This document shows, piece after piece, positions 7,925 through 17,674 of a stretch of 29,236 nucleotides of DNA. Made by a program: the position numbers and the translations under genes. The notes beneath the pieces were generated by a model. The model was not told the origin of the DNA and made no database searches. It was given only the letters and a program-made list of their open reading frames with translations. How positions within the stretch are numbered: position 1 is the stretch's first letter; the number at the start of each line of letters is the position of its first letter. The DNA is from SURF-24 sp964537965 (GTDB lineage: Bacteria > Bacteroidota > Ignavibacteria > Ignavibacteriales > SURF-24), in the NCBI GenBank assembly GCA_964537965.1, contig CAZIDB010000032.1, positions 1 through 29,236 on the forward strand, read 5' to 3'.

Positions 7925-7957
7925 TATTATGAAATGATTGCTACAGGATGTGATTAA

Positions 7958-8716
7958 ATGTTAGATTCAGTTTTATTCTATCCTTTACTTTTTCTTGTTG
8001 GAATAGTAGCCGGAACAATTGATTCAATTGCCGGAGGAGGAGGATTAATAACTCTTCCATCATTACTTGCAATTGGTTTGCCGCCGCATATCGCTTTAGG
8101 TACAAATAAATTCCAGTCAACTTTCGGAAGCTTTACCGCATCATTTTATTATTATAAACATGGGCAGGTTGATTTAAAGGATTCAATCCCCGGAATACTT
8201 TACACTTTATTTGGAACAGTGATTGGTACTTTCTGTGTGCAATTGATAAGTAAGGTTTTTTTAAGCTACTTAATTCCAATCCTTCTTATCTGCATTATTC
8301 TTTACACATTATTCACTCCAAAACTAGGAGACTTAGATAGAAAACCAAAGCTATCCCGCAAACCATTTTATATTATCTTTGGATTAGCGCTTGGTTTTTA
8401 TGATGGATTTTTTGGCCCGGGTACAGGTTCATTCTGGGCAATGGCTTTTGTAATAGGACTTGGATTCAACTTAACCAAGGCTACCGGTTATACAAAAGTT
8501 ATGAACTTCACAAGTAATATTACTTCTCTATTAGTTTTTACAATTGGCGGTAATGTTGTTTTATCAGCCGGAATTGTAATGGGTGTTGGTGAAATAATCG
8601 GGGCAAAGATTGGTTCTGGTTTAGTAATAAGGAAAGGAGCAAAGTTTATCCGCCCGGTTTTTATAACTATTGTAACTCTTACGATTCTGAAAATTTTATA
8701 TGACAGGTTTATCTGA
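7958..8716 (+). CDS. TSUP (TauE/SafE, YfcA-like) membrane permease
   Basis: A 252-aa integral inner-membrane protein with about seven to eight hydrophobic segments. It shows the two half-repeats of the TSUP family: GTIDSIAGGGGLITLPSLLA near the N-terminus, and LGFYDGFFGPGTGSFW in the second half followed by TKVMNFTSN. Such proteins export or import small anions, mostly sulfur-containing organics (sulfite, sulfoacetate, taurine-linked compounds); the substrate of YfcA-type members is not settled. It starts 33 bp after the CE12-like gene with AGGA 9 nt before the ATG, so it may be the last gene of that operon, though no functional link is obvious. A 207-bp gap follows. Confidence 0.92.
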   Translation: MLDSVLFYPLLFLVGIVAGTIDSIAGGGGLITLPSLLAIGLPPHIALGTNKFQSTFGSFTASFYYYKHGQVDLKDSIPGILYTLFGTVIGTFCVQLISKVFLSYLIPILLICIILYTLFTPKLGDLDRKPKLSRKPFYIIFGLALGFYDGFFGPGTGSFWAMAFVIGLGFNLTKATGYTKVMNFTSNITSLLVFTIGGNVVLSAGIVMGVGEIIGAKIGSGLVIRKGAKFIRPVFITIVTLTILKILYDRFI

Positions 8717-8923
8717 AATTATAAACCGACTGTTCCAATGACAGTAATCAATGAGGATCGCCAAAAATACTTTTAAAGTCCTTTTATCATACCTGGGGTG
8801 AAAAAGAATACGGTAAAATCCGATAATAAAACAGAGACAAATCAATTCAGCTAAAAAAGAGGGTAAATTGTATTTCTATCAGAGCTGTCTTTTTGATTCG
8901 TGTGGATATAATAAGGGCAAACC

Positions 8924-11900
8924 ATGAGTCTTAAGAATCTGTTTGTAGCATTCTTTGCGATGATTATTGCCTTCCTGTGTATTCTGGGTATTTTTTCCTT
9001 TTTAATGTTTCAAAATCAAAAAGAAGTAAAGAAAAGCCTGGGTAGCCGATTAACTTCATATGAAATTGCAAACGAGCTAAAACAAAATTCAGAAGATTTA
9101 ACTCACTATTGCCGTACCTTTATTGAAACCGGCGATTCTAAATGGGAAAAGAAATTCCATGAAGTTCTTGATATAAGAATCGGAAAAGCACCCAGACCAA
9201 ACGGAAGATTTATTTCATTTCAGGATAGCATTCGTAAATTCGATTTTACTGAGACTGAATTTGAAAAACTGAGAATTGCTGAAAAATATTCCAACAATTT
9301 AGCAAGGACAGAGCTTATTGCTATAAATGCTGCTAAAGGTTTATATGAAGATAAAAACGGGGATTTTTCAATAAGAAGAAATCCTAACCTGGCATTCGCC
9401 CGCGATATTGTGTTTAATGAAAAATTCCACGCCGATAAAAATAAAATTTTGAGTTCAATCGACGACTTCATCGTTTTAGAAAACCAGAGTAATGTAAATA
9501 AAACTGAATCCTATGATAAAATAAACCACAACCTTCTTTATTCAATAATCGGTGCAATAATAATTGTGTCGATGATGGCAATTATTTCATTCTTTCTGTT
9601 AAAAGAAAAAATAATTATACAAATAAATGAATTGAGGCAGGCCTACACAAAAATCGGCGAAAGCGAAACGCGATTCAGAATGTTCATGGACCAAATGCCC
9701 GGTCTTGCTTTTATTAAAGATAACAACAGAAGAGTTGTATTCACAAATAAAGGATTCAATACTTACCTGAAAATAAATCCCGCATCTATATTACAAAAAT
9801 CTGCTGTAGAAATTTTTCCATCCGAATTCGCTGATAAAATTGATAAAGATGATCAGAGAATTCTGCATACGGGAAATAAAGAAATTATCGAAGAACATTT
9901 TGCAGACCGCGACTGGATGACATATAAGTTCACATTACCAGACTCAAACAACAAACCATTGTTAGGTGGATTTAGTGTGGATATTACCGATAGAAAAAAA
10001 GTAGAGGAAAATTTCAGAAAACTATCGGTTGCTGTAGAGCAAAGCCCGGTATCAATTATTATAACCGATACCTCTGGTAATATAGAATATGTAAATAAAA
10101 AATTCACAGAGTTAACCGGTTATTCCTTTAACGAGGTTATTGGTAGAAGGCCAAATATTTTAAAGTCCGGTAGAATGGAAAAAGAAGGTTATGAGCAGCT
10201 TTGGAAAATAATTAGCTTGGGTCAGACGTGGCAAGGAGAATTTTGTAACCGGAAGAAAAACGGTGAGATATACTGGGAGTCAGCTACAATTTCTCCGCTC
10301 TATAATGATGCCGGAAAAATAAGCCATTATATTGCTGTAAAGGAGGATATAACCGGGCAGAAATATTTTAAAGAGTTGTTAATCCAGCATACTCAAAACC
10401 AGAACCGGCTGATTAGCCTGTTACAGAGCAATGTTGAATCTCCAAGAAAATTTCTTAAGATGGCTTTAGATGAAATTATTGATTTAACAGGAAGCAGACT
10501 TGGATTCATTTATGATTATGAAGAATTAAACCAGGAGTTCCATTTAAACCTAAGCAGTGTTGAAAACATAAATTGTGAAACTGAAAACAGCTTTCTTGAA
10601 ATTTTCTGTTTAGATAAATCGGTTATTTTCGATGAATTAATAACAAAGCGAAAAGAAATTATTGTAAATAATTATCCCGGCAACATACCTGCGCTTAAAA
10701 CAAAGAATGAAGAAACAATTGAATTAAAAAATCTTCTTGCTATTCCTATTTTCCATAAAAGCCGCATTGTGGCTGTTGTTTGCATAACTAACAAGCAAAA
10801 TGATTATGAGCAATCTGATATTACGCAGCTTCAGTTATTCATGGGTTCTATTTGGGAAAGGTACGTCTCACTCAACTCCGAAGCATTATTAAGGGAGAGC
10901 GAGAATAAATTCAGGACAGTATTTGAACGATCGAAAGATGCTATGTTAATTCATGACGGAATTAGAATTTTAGATTGTAATGAAGCTGTAGTTAAAATGT
11001 TCGGAGCGGATTCCAAGGTACAACTTCTTCAGAATTCACTTCTTCAATTGTCTTCTGAGGTTCAGCAAGACGGCCTGACTTCTGTTGAAAAATCAGATTC
11101 ATTAAACAAGGACGCTTATAGACTTAAAGCCATGGAAATAGAATGGCTGTTTAAAAGATTAAATGGCGAAGAATTCCCCGTTGAAGTAATAATCACTTTA
11201 CTTGAAATCCACCACCGGGAAGTTTTCTTTACTGTACTTAGAGATATAACTGCACGTAAAAAAGCAGAAGAGGTTTCCCGTAAACTTACTCTCGCCGTCG
11301 ATCAGAACCCTGCTTCAATTGTTATTACCAACACCGATGGGATTATTGAATATGTTAATCCTAAATTCTCAGAAATAACAGGTTATTCATTTGATGAAGC
11401 AATTGGACAAAAACCAAGCATTCTTAAAACAGGTGAAAAAACTAGCGAAGAGTACAAGCAACTTTGGGAAAGTATAGGTGCCGGTCTTGAATGGCGCGGA
11501 GAATTCTGTAATAAAAAGAAAAACGGCGAGCTTTACTGGGAAGCTGCTTCAATCTCACCAATCTTTAATAACCAGGGCAAGATAACTCATTACGTTGCAA
11601 TTAAAGAAGATATTACTGAAAAGAAGCAAACCGAACAGGCGCTTCAATACGAACGAAAACTTTTAAGAACGCTTATTGATAATATCCCGGATTTAATCTA
11701 TTCGAAAGATATTTATGCACGCAAAACACTTGCAAACTTAGCCGACATTAAACTAATGGGATTAACTTCCGAGTCTGAAGCTATTGGTAAAGATGATTAT
11801 GCTTTTTATCCAAAAGAGCGGGCAGAAGAATTTGTTGCAGAAGATATGAAAGTAATTGAATCCGGCGAACCCGCTCTTAACACAGAAGGTTGGCATATAA

Positions 11901-14794
11901 ACGATCAGGGTCAAAGCCGCTATTACGTTACAAGTAAATATCCTTTACGGGATGATAAAGAACAAATTATAGGGTTGGTAGGAATTGGACGAGACATTAC
12001 GGATAGAAAACTAAAAGAAGTGGAACTTGAAAAACAGCTTACCATTCAGACAAACCTTGTTGCATTATTAAGAAAAGATGCTGATAGTTCTATTCATTTC
12101 CTGGATGAAGTTTTAGAGGTTGCTCTTAATATAACTGAAAGCAAACTTGGCTACATATACTATTACAATGAAGCAACCAACGAGTTTACTCTGAACACCT
12201 GGTCTAAGGAAGTAATGAATGAATGTTCTATTTTAGAACCACGCACAATTTATCAACTTGAAAAAACAGGAATTTGGGGAGAGGCGGTAAGACAAAGAAA
12301 AGAAATAATTATTAACAATTTTACTGAAGATAACCCTCTCAAAAAAGGATATCCTAACGGACACGTTCATTTATTGAAATTTTTAACCATACCTATTTTT
12401 CAGAAAGATCAGATTGTAGCTGTTGTTGGTGTGGCTAATAAAGCAACTAACTACGACCAGGTTGATGTAAACAACCTGCATATATTAATGAGTTCAATCT
12501 GGGCTAAAGTAGATAACATTAAAACCGAAGCCGATCTGAAGGAAAGAGAAACACAATTAAGAACGCTTGGAGATAATTTACCAAATGGTTACACATACCA
12601 GTACTTATATGATGCTGACGGAAACTCACGGTTTACTTATGTAAGCGCAGGAATATACCGGACTAACGGACTTTCACCCGAAGAAGTTATAAATGATATT
12701 GATTTATTTTATAACCAGATTCCCGAACACTATAAAAAATTAATCAACGAGACAGAGAGAAAATCAGTAGTAAACTTTTCAGTATTTAATATTGAGATAG
12801 AAGCCTTTGTAAAAGATAATGTTAAGAAGTGGTTCAGTTTGAATTCTACACCGCGAAGGCTCGCCAATGGAAAAATAATTTTTGACGGATGGGTAATTGA
12901 TATAACAAAAAGAAAACGCGCTGAAGAAGCCCTGCGTGAAAGCGAAGAAAAATACAGAACAGTTATTAATAATATTCATGATGTCTTTTACAGAACAGAT
13001 ACGGCTGGAAATTTTTCATTCCTCAGCTTGTCCATATTAAAAGTATTAGATTATGATAGCCTTGATGAATTATTGGGAAAACCAGCTACGATTATTTGGG
13101 CTTACCCCGAAAAACGTGAGGATATGATCAGTAAAATAAAACTTGATGGTTACGTAAAAGATTATGAGGTAGTTCTAAAGAAAAAGAACGGTATACAAAT
13201 TTATGTCTCCGTTAGCAGCGCGGCTGTTTTTAATAACGAAGGTAATTATAAGGGAATTGAAGGAATCTTCAGGGATATTACCGGAAGGAAAAAAATAGAA
13301 GAAGCATTACAGGTAAGCGAAACGAATCTTCGTGAAGCCCAGGCAATTGCTCACGTTGGCAGTTGGGAGGTTGATCTTGTAACTAATACAATTTCAGGTT
13401 CCGAAGAAGCTGCCCGTATTTACGGGTTTGAACCTCTTGGACGTAAGCTTCCTTTAACATTAATTCAGCAAGCGGTAGTTGAGCAATACAGAGAAAGATT
13501 AGATGAGATATTAAAAGGATTAATTAAAAATAAGAGCGTGTATGATGAGATGTACCAGATCAGGAGAAAAAACGACGGCGAACTGAGGTGGATTCACTCC
13601 ATTGCAGAAAGAATTGATGATGAATCCGGAAAGCCAATAAAAATTGCAGGATCAATACAGGATATTACAGACTGGAAGAATACTGAAATTGCATTACGCG
13701 AATCTGAAAACAAATTCCAATCAATTTTTATGAACAGTTTGGTTGCTACTGCAATTACATCACTGGAAACACATAAGTACATTGAGGTTAATGATACATT
13801 TTGCAGGCAGACCGGTTTTACACGAGAGGAAGTTATTGGTCATACTGCTACTGAAATTAACATCTATTTTAATATTGAAGACCAGGTAAAAATCTCTGAA
13901 GAGATTAAAAAGAACGGTTATGTAACAGGTACTGAAGTAAAATTTTATAATAAAAAAGGTGAAGTAAGATCATGTATCTTTTCAGGCAGCATATTGAAAT
14001 TATCAGGTGCGTTTTATTTACTTTCAACTGTTGTAGATTTTACTGACCGTAAACTTATGGAAGAAGCTTTAAAGGAAAGCGAAACAACTTTAAGAGAACT
14101 GAATGCTACTAAAGATAAATTCTTTTCAATTATTGCGCACGATTTAAGAAGCCCATTCCATGCTTTACTTGGCTTTTCCCAGATTCTTACAACTGACTAC
14201 CATACATTGTCTGAAAATGACAGAATATCATTCATAAAGAATATCAGTGATTTAGTAAGAAATACTTACAAACTTGTTGAAAACCTTTTAGAATGGTCAA
14301 GAATTCAAACCGGAAAAATGGAATATAAACCGGAATTATTTAATCTAGTTTTAGAATTCTACCAGTCGCTTGGATTGTTAAAACAATTGGCATTAAATAA
14401 AAACCTGGAGTTTAGTTATTCGATTGATCAATCCTATAAAATCTTTGCCGATAAAAACATGCTTCTGACAATCATAAGAAATATTGTTTCCAATTCCATT
14501 AAGTTTACAAAACCGGGCGGTAAAATAACTCTTGATGTAAAAAGCGATGAAGATCATTTTATTTTTTCAGTTACAGATAACGGTGTAGGTATAAAGAAGG
14601 AAAATTTATCAAGATTATTTTCACTTGATAATAACCTGAGCACAAAGGGAACCAACAATGAAATCGGTACCGGTTTAGGTTTAATTCTTTGTAAAGAAAT
14701 GATTGAAAAACATAATGGTAAAATATGGGTGGAAAGTACGGAAGGTAAAGGAACGACTTTTTATTTTACTATTCCTTTCTCACCGGAAAGCTGA
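8924..14794 (+). CDS. Giant membrane sensor histidine kinase with nine PAS and two GAF domains
   Basis: A 1956-aa hybrid-free sensor kinase. TM1 lies at about 8-29, a periplasmic helical sensor region at 30-203 and TM2 at 204-227. By the recurring DIT or DFT ends I count PAS domains at about 249-358, 365-478, 656-778, 786-900, 905-1028, 1210-1330, 1340-1455, 1465-1585 and 1594-1709. GAF domains lie at about 490-645 and 1040-1198. The dimerisation/phosphoacceptor domain follows, with His1739 in FSIIAHDLRSP. The ATPase domain has an N-box at NIVSNS (Asn1857) and the G-boxes DNGVGI and GTGLGL. There is no receiver domain and no neighbouring response regulator, so its partner is elsewhere. AAGGG stands 6 nt before the ATG. 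No flavin or haem ligand can be assigned by eye, so the signals are unknown. Confidence 0.95.
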   Translation: MSLKNLFVAFFAMIIAFLCILGIFSFLMFQNQKEVKKSLGSRLTSYEIANELKQNSEDLTHYCRTFIETGDSKWEKKFHEVLDIRIGKAPRPNGRFISFQDSIRKFDFTETEFEKLRIAEKYSNNLARTELIAINAAKGLYEDKNGDFSIRRNPNLAFARDIVFNEKFHADKNKILSSIDDFIVLENQSNVNKTESYDKINHNLLYSIIGAIIIVSMMAIISFFLLKEKIIIQINELRQAYTKIGESETRFRMFMDQMPGLAFIKDNNRRVVFTNKGFNTYLKINPASILQKSAVEIFPSEFADKIDKDDQRILHTGNKEIIEEHFADRDWMTYKFTLPDSNNKPLLGGFSVDITDRKKVEENFRKLSVAVEQSPVSIIITDTSGNIEYVNKKFTELTGYSFNEVIGRRPNILKSGRMEKEGYEQLWKIISLGQTWQGEFCNRKKNGEIYWESATISPLYNDAGKISHYIAVKEDITGQKYFKELLIQHTQNQNRLISLLQSNVESPRKFLKMALDEIIDLTGSRLGFIYDYEELNQEFHLNLSSVENINCETENSFLEIFCLDKSVIFDELITKRKEIIVNNYPGNIPALKTKNEETIELKNLLAIPIFHKSRIVAVVCITNKQNDYEQSDITQLQLFMGSIWERYVSLNSEALLRESENKFRTVFERSKDAMLIHDGIRILDCNEAVVKMFGADSKVQLLQNSLLQLSSEVQQDGLTSVEKSDSLNKDAYRLKAMEIEWLFKRLNGEEFPVEVIITLLEIHHREVFFTVLRDITARKKAEEVSRKLTLAVDQNPASIVITNTDGIIEYVNPKFSEITGYSFDEAIGQKPSILKTGEKTSEEYKQLWESIGAGLEWRGEFCNKKKNGELYWEAASISPIFNNQGKITHYVAIKEDITEKKQTEQALQYERKLLRTLIDNIPDLIYSKDIYARKTLANLADIKLMGLTSESEAIGKDDYAFYPKERAEEFVAEDMKVIESGEPALNTEGWHINDQGQSRYYVTSKYPLRDDKEQIIGLVGIGRDITDRKLKEVELEKQLTIQTNLVALLRKDADSSIHFLDEVLEVALNITESKLGYIYYYNEATNEFTLNTWSKEVMNECSILEPRTIYQLEKTGIWGEAVRQRKEIIINNFTEDNPLKKGYPNGHVHLLKFLTIPIFQKDQIVAVVGVANKATNYDQVDVNNLHILMSSIWAKVDNIKTEADLKERETQLRTLGDNLPNGYTYQYLYDADGNSRFTYVSAGIYRTNGLSPEEVINDIDLFYNQIPEHYKKLINETERKSVVNFSVFNIEIEAFVKDNVKKWFSLNSTPRRLANGKIIFDGWVIDITKRKRAEEALRESEEKYRTVINNIHDVFYRTDTAGNFSFLSLSILKVLDYDSLDELLGKPATIIWAYPEKREDMISKIKLDGYVKDYEVVLKKKNGIQIYVSVSSAAVFNNEGNYKGIEGIFRDITGRKKIEEALQVSETNLREAQAIAHVGSWEVDLVTNTISGSEEAARIYGFEPLGRKLPLTLIQQAVVEQYRERLDEILKGLIKNKSVYDEMYQIRRKNDGELRWIHSIAERIDDESGKPIKIAGSIQDITDWKNTEIALRESENKFQSIFMNSLVATAITSLETHKYIEVNDTFCRQTGFTREEVIGHTATEINIYFNIEDQVKISEEIKKNGYVTGTEVKFYNKKGEVRSCIFSGSILKLSGAFYLLSTVVDFTDRKLMEEALKESETTLRELNATKDKFFSIIAHDLRSPFHALLGFSQILTTDYHTLSENDRISFIKNISDLVRNTYKLVENLLEWSRIQTGKMEYKPELFNLVLEFYQSLGLLKQLALNKNLEFSYSIDQSYKIFADKNMLLTIIRNIVSNSIKFTKPGGKITLDVKSDEDHFIFSVTDNGVGIKKENLSRLFSLDNNLSTKGTNNEIGTGLGLILCKEMIEKHNGKIWVESTEGKGTTFYFTIPFSPES

Positions 14795-14926
14795 AACAGA
14801 GACCCCAACCTCATTTGCCCATTCTTTAATGAAATAATTTTTCTTGAATAGGTTTTTATTTTTCTATAAGTTGAGCGTATTCCAAAAATGGCTTGCTTAA
14901 AGAATTTTTTTTACAGAACCTGAAAG

Positions 14927-14933
14927 AAGAGGG
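14927..14933 (+). promoter_or_regulatory. Ribosome-binding site that fixes the start at 14938
   Basis: AAGAGGG lies 4 nt before ATG 14938, and the residues that follow form a clean signal peptide. An in-frame ATG at 14893 has no such site and would add 15 residues before the signal peptide. Confidence 0.7.
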
Positions 14934-14937
14934 ATAT

Positions 14938-15780
14938 ATGAAACTAAATACAAGGTTATTTTTTTCATTGGTTGCTGCCCTGCTTTTAATTAATATCCTT
15001 AGTGCACAGGAAATTAAAGTGAAGGTAGGTGAAGTGAAGGATTCGCGGACTACCGGTGAATTCTTTGCCGAATTAGAAGTCCAGTTAATCTTTATTGGTG
15101 ATATATTAGAAAACGCCAAAAGTTTAAAATGCATTTTAAATACAGCCGTAGACGAAACAGAGCGGGATTTAATTAAGGATTCTGAACGCGTATCTGAGTT
15201 TACGGATATCAATGCAGATTCTCCCGGAAGAACAACGATTCCCGTTAAACTAAAAAACCCTTCGCGTAAATCAATGACTGTTAAAGAAATATCCGGTGAA
15301 GTTGAAATATATAATCCGAAGAAAGATGCAAATTCTATAGTTACTGTAAAGAACTTTGCAAAATCATCTGGGAAAGAATTGAGTGAAAAAGTACTTAAAG
15401 ATTCAGACATTCATATTTCCGTTCTAACGGCTGATCAATACCAGGAAATAAGCGAAAAGAAAAAAGCAGATGTAGATACATCAGGATTGCTCGGGCAAAT
15501 GATTAATGCATTGGCTGGTATGTTCGGAAATATGAGTTCAACTAATCCGAACAACATTATTCTTAAAGTTGTTGATGTAAACGGCAACATCATTGATATC
15601 GAATTCCTTGATCAGTCCGGTAAAAAAATTCCTCACTGGGGCAAAATGAATATGGATGATATTATCATTTACGATTTTGAGAATAAACTTCCGGAAAACG
15701 CCCAGCTACGGTTTTATTTAAGGACAGATAAATCATTAAAAGTAATTCCATTTGTAGTTAAAGATATCGATCTTCCATAA
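14938..15780 (+). CDS. Secreted protein of unknown function
   Basis: A 280-aa protein that I do not recognise. The signal peptide (KLNTRLFFSLVAALLLINILSAQ) is followed by a mature part that looks mostly beta-stranded: VKVGEVKDSRTTGEF near the start, a middle stretch of alternating charged and hydrophobic residues, and a C-terminal segment with KVVDVNGNIIDIEFLDQSG and LRFYLRTDKSLKVIPF. A short Gly/Met-rich linker (LLGQMINALAGMFGNMSS) falls at about residues 183-200. There are no catalytic motifs or metal-binding clusters and a single Cys after the signal peptide. An Ig-like or ligand-binding scaffold is possible but unproven. It is first in a run of three exported proteins (8 and 14 bp gaps), so it probably acts with the DUF6599-like and DUF362 proteins outside the cytoplasm. 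Confidence 0.75.
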   Translation: MKLNTRLFFSLVAALLLINILSAQEIKVKVGEVKDSRTTGEFFAELEVQLIFIGDILENAKSLKCILNTAVDETERDLIKDSERVSEFTDINADSPGRTTIPVKLKNPSRKSMTVKEISGEVEIYNPKKDANSIVTVKNFAKSSGKELSEKVLKDSDIHISVLTADQYQEISEKKKADVDTSGLLGQMINALAGMFGNMSSTNPNNIILKVVDVNGNIIDIEFLDQSGKKIPHWGKMNMDDIIIYDFENKLPENAQLRFYLRTDKSLKVIPFVVKDIDLP

Positions 15781-15788
15781 CGAACAGA

Positions 15789-16691
15789 ATGAAAAAACAA
15801 ATTTCAGTTTTTACCGGCTGCATTTTCTATTTATACTTTATAGTTTTTAAAATTGATATTGCAGCCCAGGTTGATCCTGCTCAATTATTATCAGAAACTA
15901 TTAGCAGCTGGAAAGTTAGTGAGCAGGACAGGTTTTTTAACGACAGTACGCTATATAACTACATAGATGGTGGCGCTGAATTATTCATTAGTTATGGTTT
16001 TACAAAGGTTTTTAACCGGAATTATTCGCGAACAAACCAGCCTAATATAATTGTTGATATTTTTTATATGAATTCATCGGCAGATGCGTATGGTGTTTTT
16101 ATGCACTCTACTGGCAGAATTGAAAATGATTTCGGTAACCAATCCCAGACAACAAAAGGATCTGTAATTTTCTGGAAAGATAATTTCTATGTTTCTATTA
16201 TGAGTAACCCTGAAACTGCCGACTCAAAAGTTGCGATGGCAAACATAGCAGGAATTATTGATAAATCTATACCAGAGAAAGGTAATTTTCCGCCAATAAT
16301 TAATTTATTACCCGAAACGAACCTTGATAAAAAAAGCATCAGGTATTTCAAGCATTACATCTGGTTAAACACCCACACATTTATTTCAAACGATAACGTT
16401 CTGGACATAACTGAAAATGTTAATTGCGTTCAGGCTAAGTATAAAATTAATAACAGCTACCCGATTCTGTTACTTCTACAATATCCCGGTAAAGATGAAG
16501 CCGGACTTGCAAAGGAAATGTTTATCAAACAGTTTGAACCGAAACTCAGCGAAAATAAAATAATTAAGACTGAAAAACATAAATGGATCGGTTTGGATTT
16601 ACACGATAATTACTTAATGGCAGTATTCAATTGCGGTAATAAGAAATCGGCATTAATACTTTTGGATGATGTTAATAATAATTTAAAATAA
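15789..16691 (+). CDS. Exported DUF6599-like protein
   Basis: A 300-aa protein with an N-terminal hydrophobic leader ending near AAQ (residues 25-27). The motif LYNYIDGGAELFISYGF at about residues 55-71 and the following FYMNSSADAYGVFMH are, from memory, the hallmark of the DUF6599 family, whose function is not known. The rest alternates short strands and helices, including WKDNFYVSIM and LLLLQYPGKDEAGLAKEMF. There is no recognisable active site. It sits between a secreted protein of unknown role and a Tat-exported DUF362 protein in what looks like one operon. The family name is given at moderate confidence; exported unknown protein is the safe description. Confidence 0.72.
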   Translation: MKKQISVFTGCIFYLYFIVFKIDIAAQVDPAQLLSETISSWKVSEQDRFFNDSTLYNYIDGGAELFISYGFTKVFNRNYSRTNQPNIIVDIFYMNSSADAYGVFMHSTGRIENDFGNQSQTTKGSVIFWKDNFYVSIMSNPETADSKVAMANIAGIIDKSIPEKGNFPPIINLLPETNLDKKSIRYFKHYIWLNTHTFISNDNVLDITENVNCVQAKYKINNSYPILLLLQYPGKDEAGLAKEMFIKQFEPKLSENKIIKTEKHKWIGLDLHDNYLMAVFNCGNKKSALILLDDVNNNLK

Positions 16692-16705
16692 CCGGGAGTT
16701 TAGTT

Positions 16706-17596
16706 ATGTCTTTAAAATATTTTTCACGAAGAGAATTTATTAAGACAAGTGCTTTGGCTGCTGCAAGTTCTATGGTTATAAGTTCAAATTCATTCCTGTT
16801 CGGAATGCAATCTACCAAAACCAGAGTTGTACTAATAAGAAACGAAAAAGTACTGGACAAGGATGGGAATATTAATTCTTCCGTTCTTGAAAGTATGCTT
16901 GACGAGTCTGTTAAATTAATTTTTGATACAAAATATGCTTCGACCGCCTGGGAAAAAATTATTAAACCAACTGACGTAGTTGGCATTAAAACAAATGTTT
17001 GGAATTATCTTCGTACTCCTACTGAATTAGAAGATATAATTAAGGCAAAAGTTTTGGCTGCCGGTGTAGATGCAGATAATGTAAGTATTGATGACCGCGG
17101 AGTGTTAAAGAATCCGGTTTTTATTAAAGCTACAGCTTTAATAAACTCACGCCCAATGAGAACACATTACTGGAGCGGTGTTGGCAGCTTACTTAAGAAT
17201 TACATAATGTTTGCCGAGAAGCCTTCCGATTATCATGATGATTCATGTGCTAACCTAGCTGCCATATGGAAACTTCCGAATGTTAAGGATAAGACAAGGT
17301 TAAATATTCTCGTAATGCTCACACCTTTATTCCACAGCGTTGGTGCGCATGGATACAGTCCCGAATATGTATGGCAGTACAAAGGATTAATTGTAAGCAC
17401 CGACCCGGTTGCAGCGGACTCAATCGGTTTAAAAATAATTGAAGCAAAACGAAAAGAATTTTTCAAGGAAGATAAACCGTTAAATCCTCCTGCAAAACAT
17501 ATTGAGCTTGCAGACACAAGGCATCACATTGGAACCGCAGACATTAAGAAAATTGATCTGATAAAAGTCGGGTGGAAGGAAAAGATACTGATTTGA
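16706..17596 (+). CDS. Tat-exported DUF362-family protein
   Basis: A 296-aa protein with a twin-arginine signal (SRREFIKTSALAAASSMVIS), meaning it is folded, often with a cofactor, before export. The body matches DUF362: IIKPTDVVGIKTNVW, DDRGVLKN, LINSRPMRTHYWSGVGSLLK and GLIVSTDPVAADSIGLKIIE are family-like. Some DUF362 proteins carry ferredoxin-type Cys clusters; this one has a single Cys (DDSCANLA), so no Fe-S cluster is expected. GGGAG lies before ATG 16706. It is the last gene of the three-gene exported set and ends convergently with the kdp operon, with a 78-bp gap and no convincing terminator. Its biochemical role is unknown in the family. Confidence 0.87.
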   Translation: MSLKYFSRREFIKTSALAAASSMVISSNSFLFGMQSTKTRVVLIRNEKVLDKDGNINSSVLESMLDESVKLIFDTKYASTAWEKIIKPTDVVGIKTNVWNYLRTPTELEDIIKAKVLAAGVDADNVSIDDRGVLKNPVFIKATALINSRPMRTHYWSGVGSLLKNYIMFAEKPSDYHDDSCANLAAIWKLPNVKDKTRLNILVMLTPLFHSVGAHGYSPEYVWQYKGLIVSTDPVAADSIGLKIIEAKRKEFFKEDKPLNPPAKHIELADTRHHIGTADIKKIDLIKVGWKEKILI

Positions 17597-17674
17597 CTAT
17601 AACAACGGCTTGGGCTTTTACAGATACAATTTTTAATTATTTATAAAAGAGGCTTTAAGGTCACGCGAAATGTT

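Noticed and set aside
8717..8923. Small gene or structured RNA in the gap before the histidine kinase
   Set aside because: Only a 16-codon frame and no convincing stem-loop. I see nothing there beyond the likely promoter region of the kinase gene.
14893..14937. Upstream in-frame ATG extending the secreted protein by 15 residues
   Set aside because: It lacks a ribosome-binding site and would bury the signal peptide. ATG 14938 with AAGAGGG before it is better.
17597..17674. Bidirectional terminator between the DUF362 gene and the kdp operon end
   Set aside because: The best pairing is a 6-bp CTTTTA/TAAAAG match with a long loop, too weak to call.
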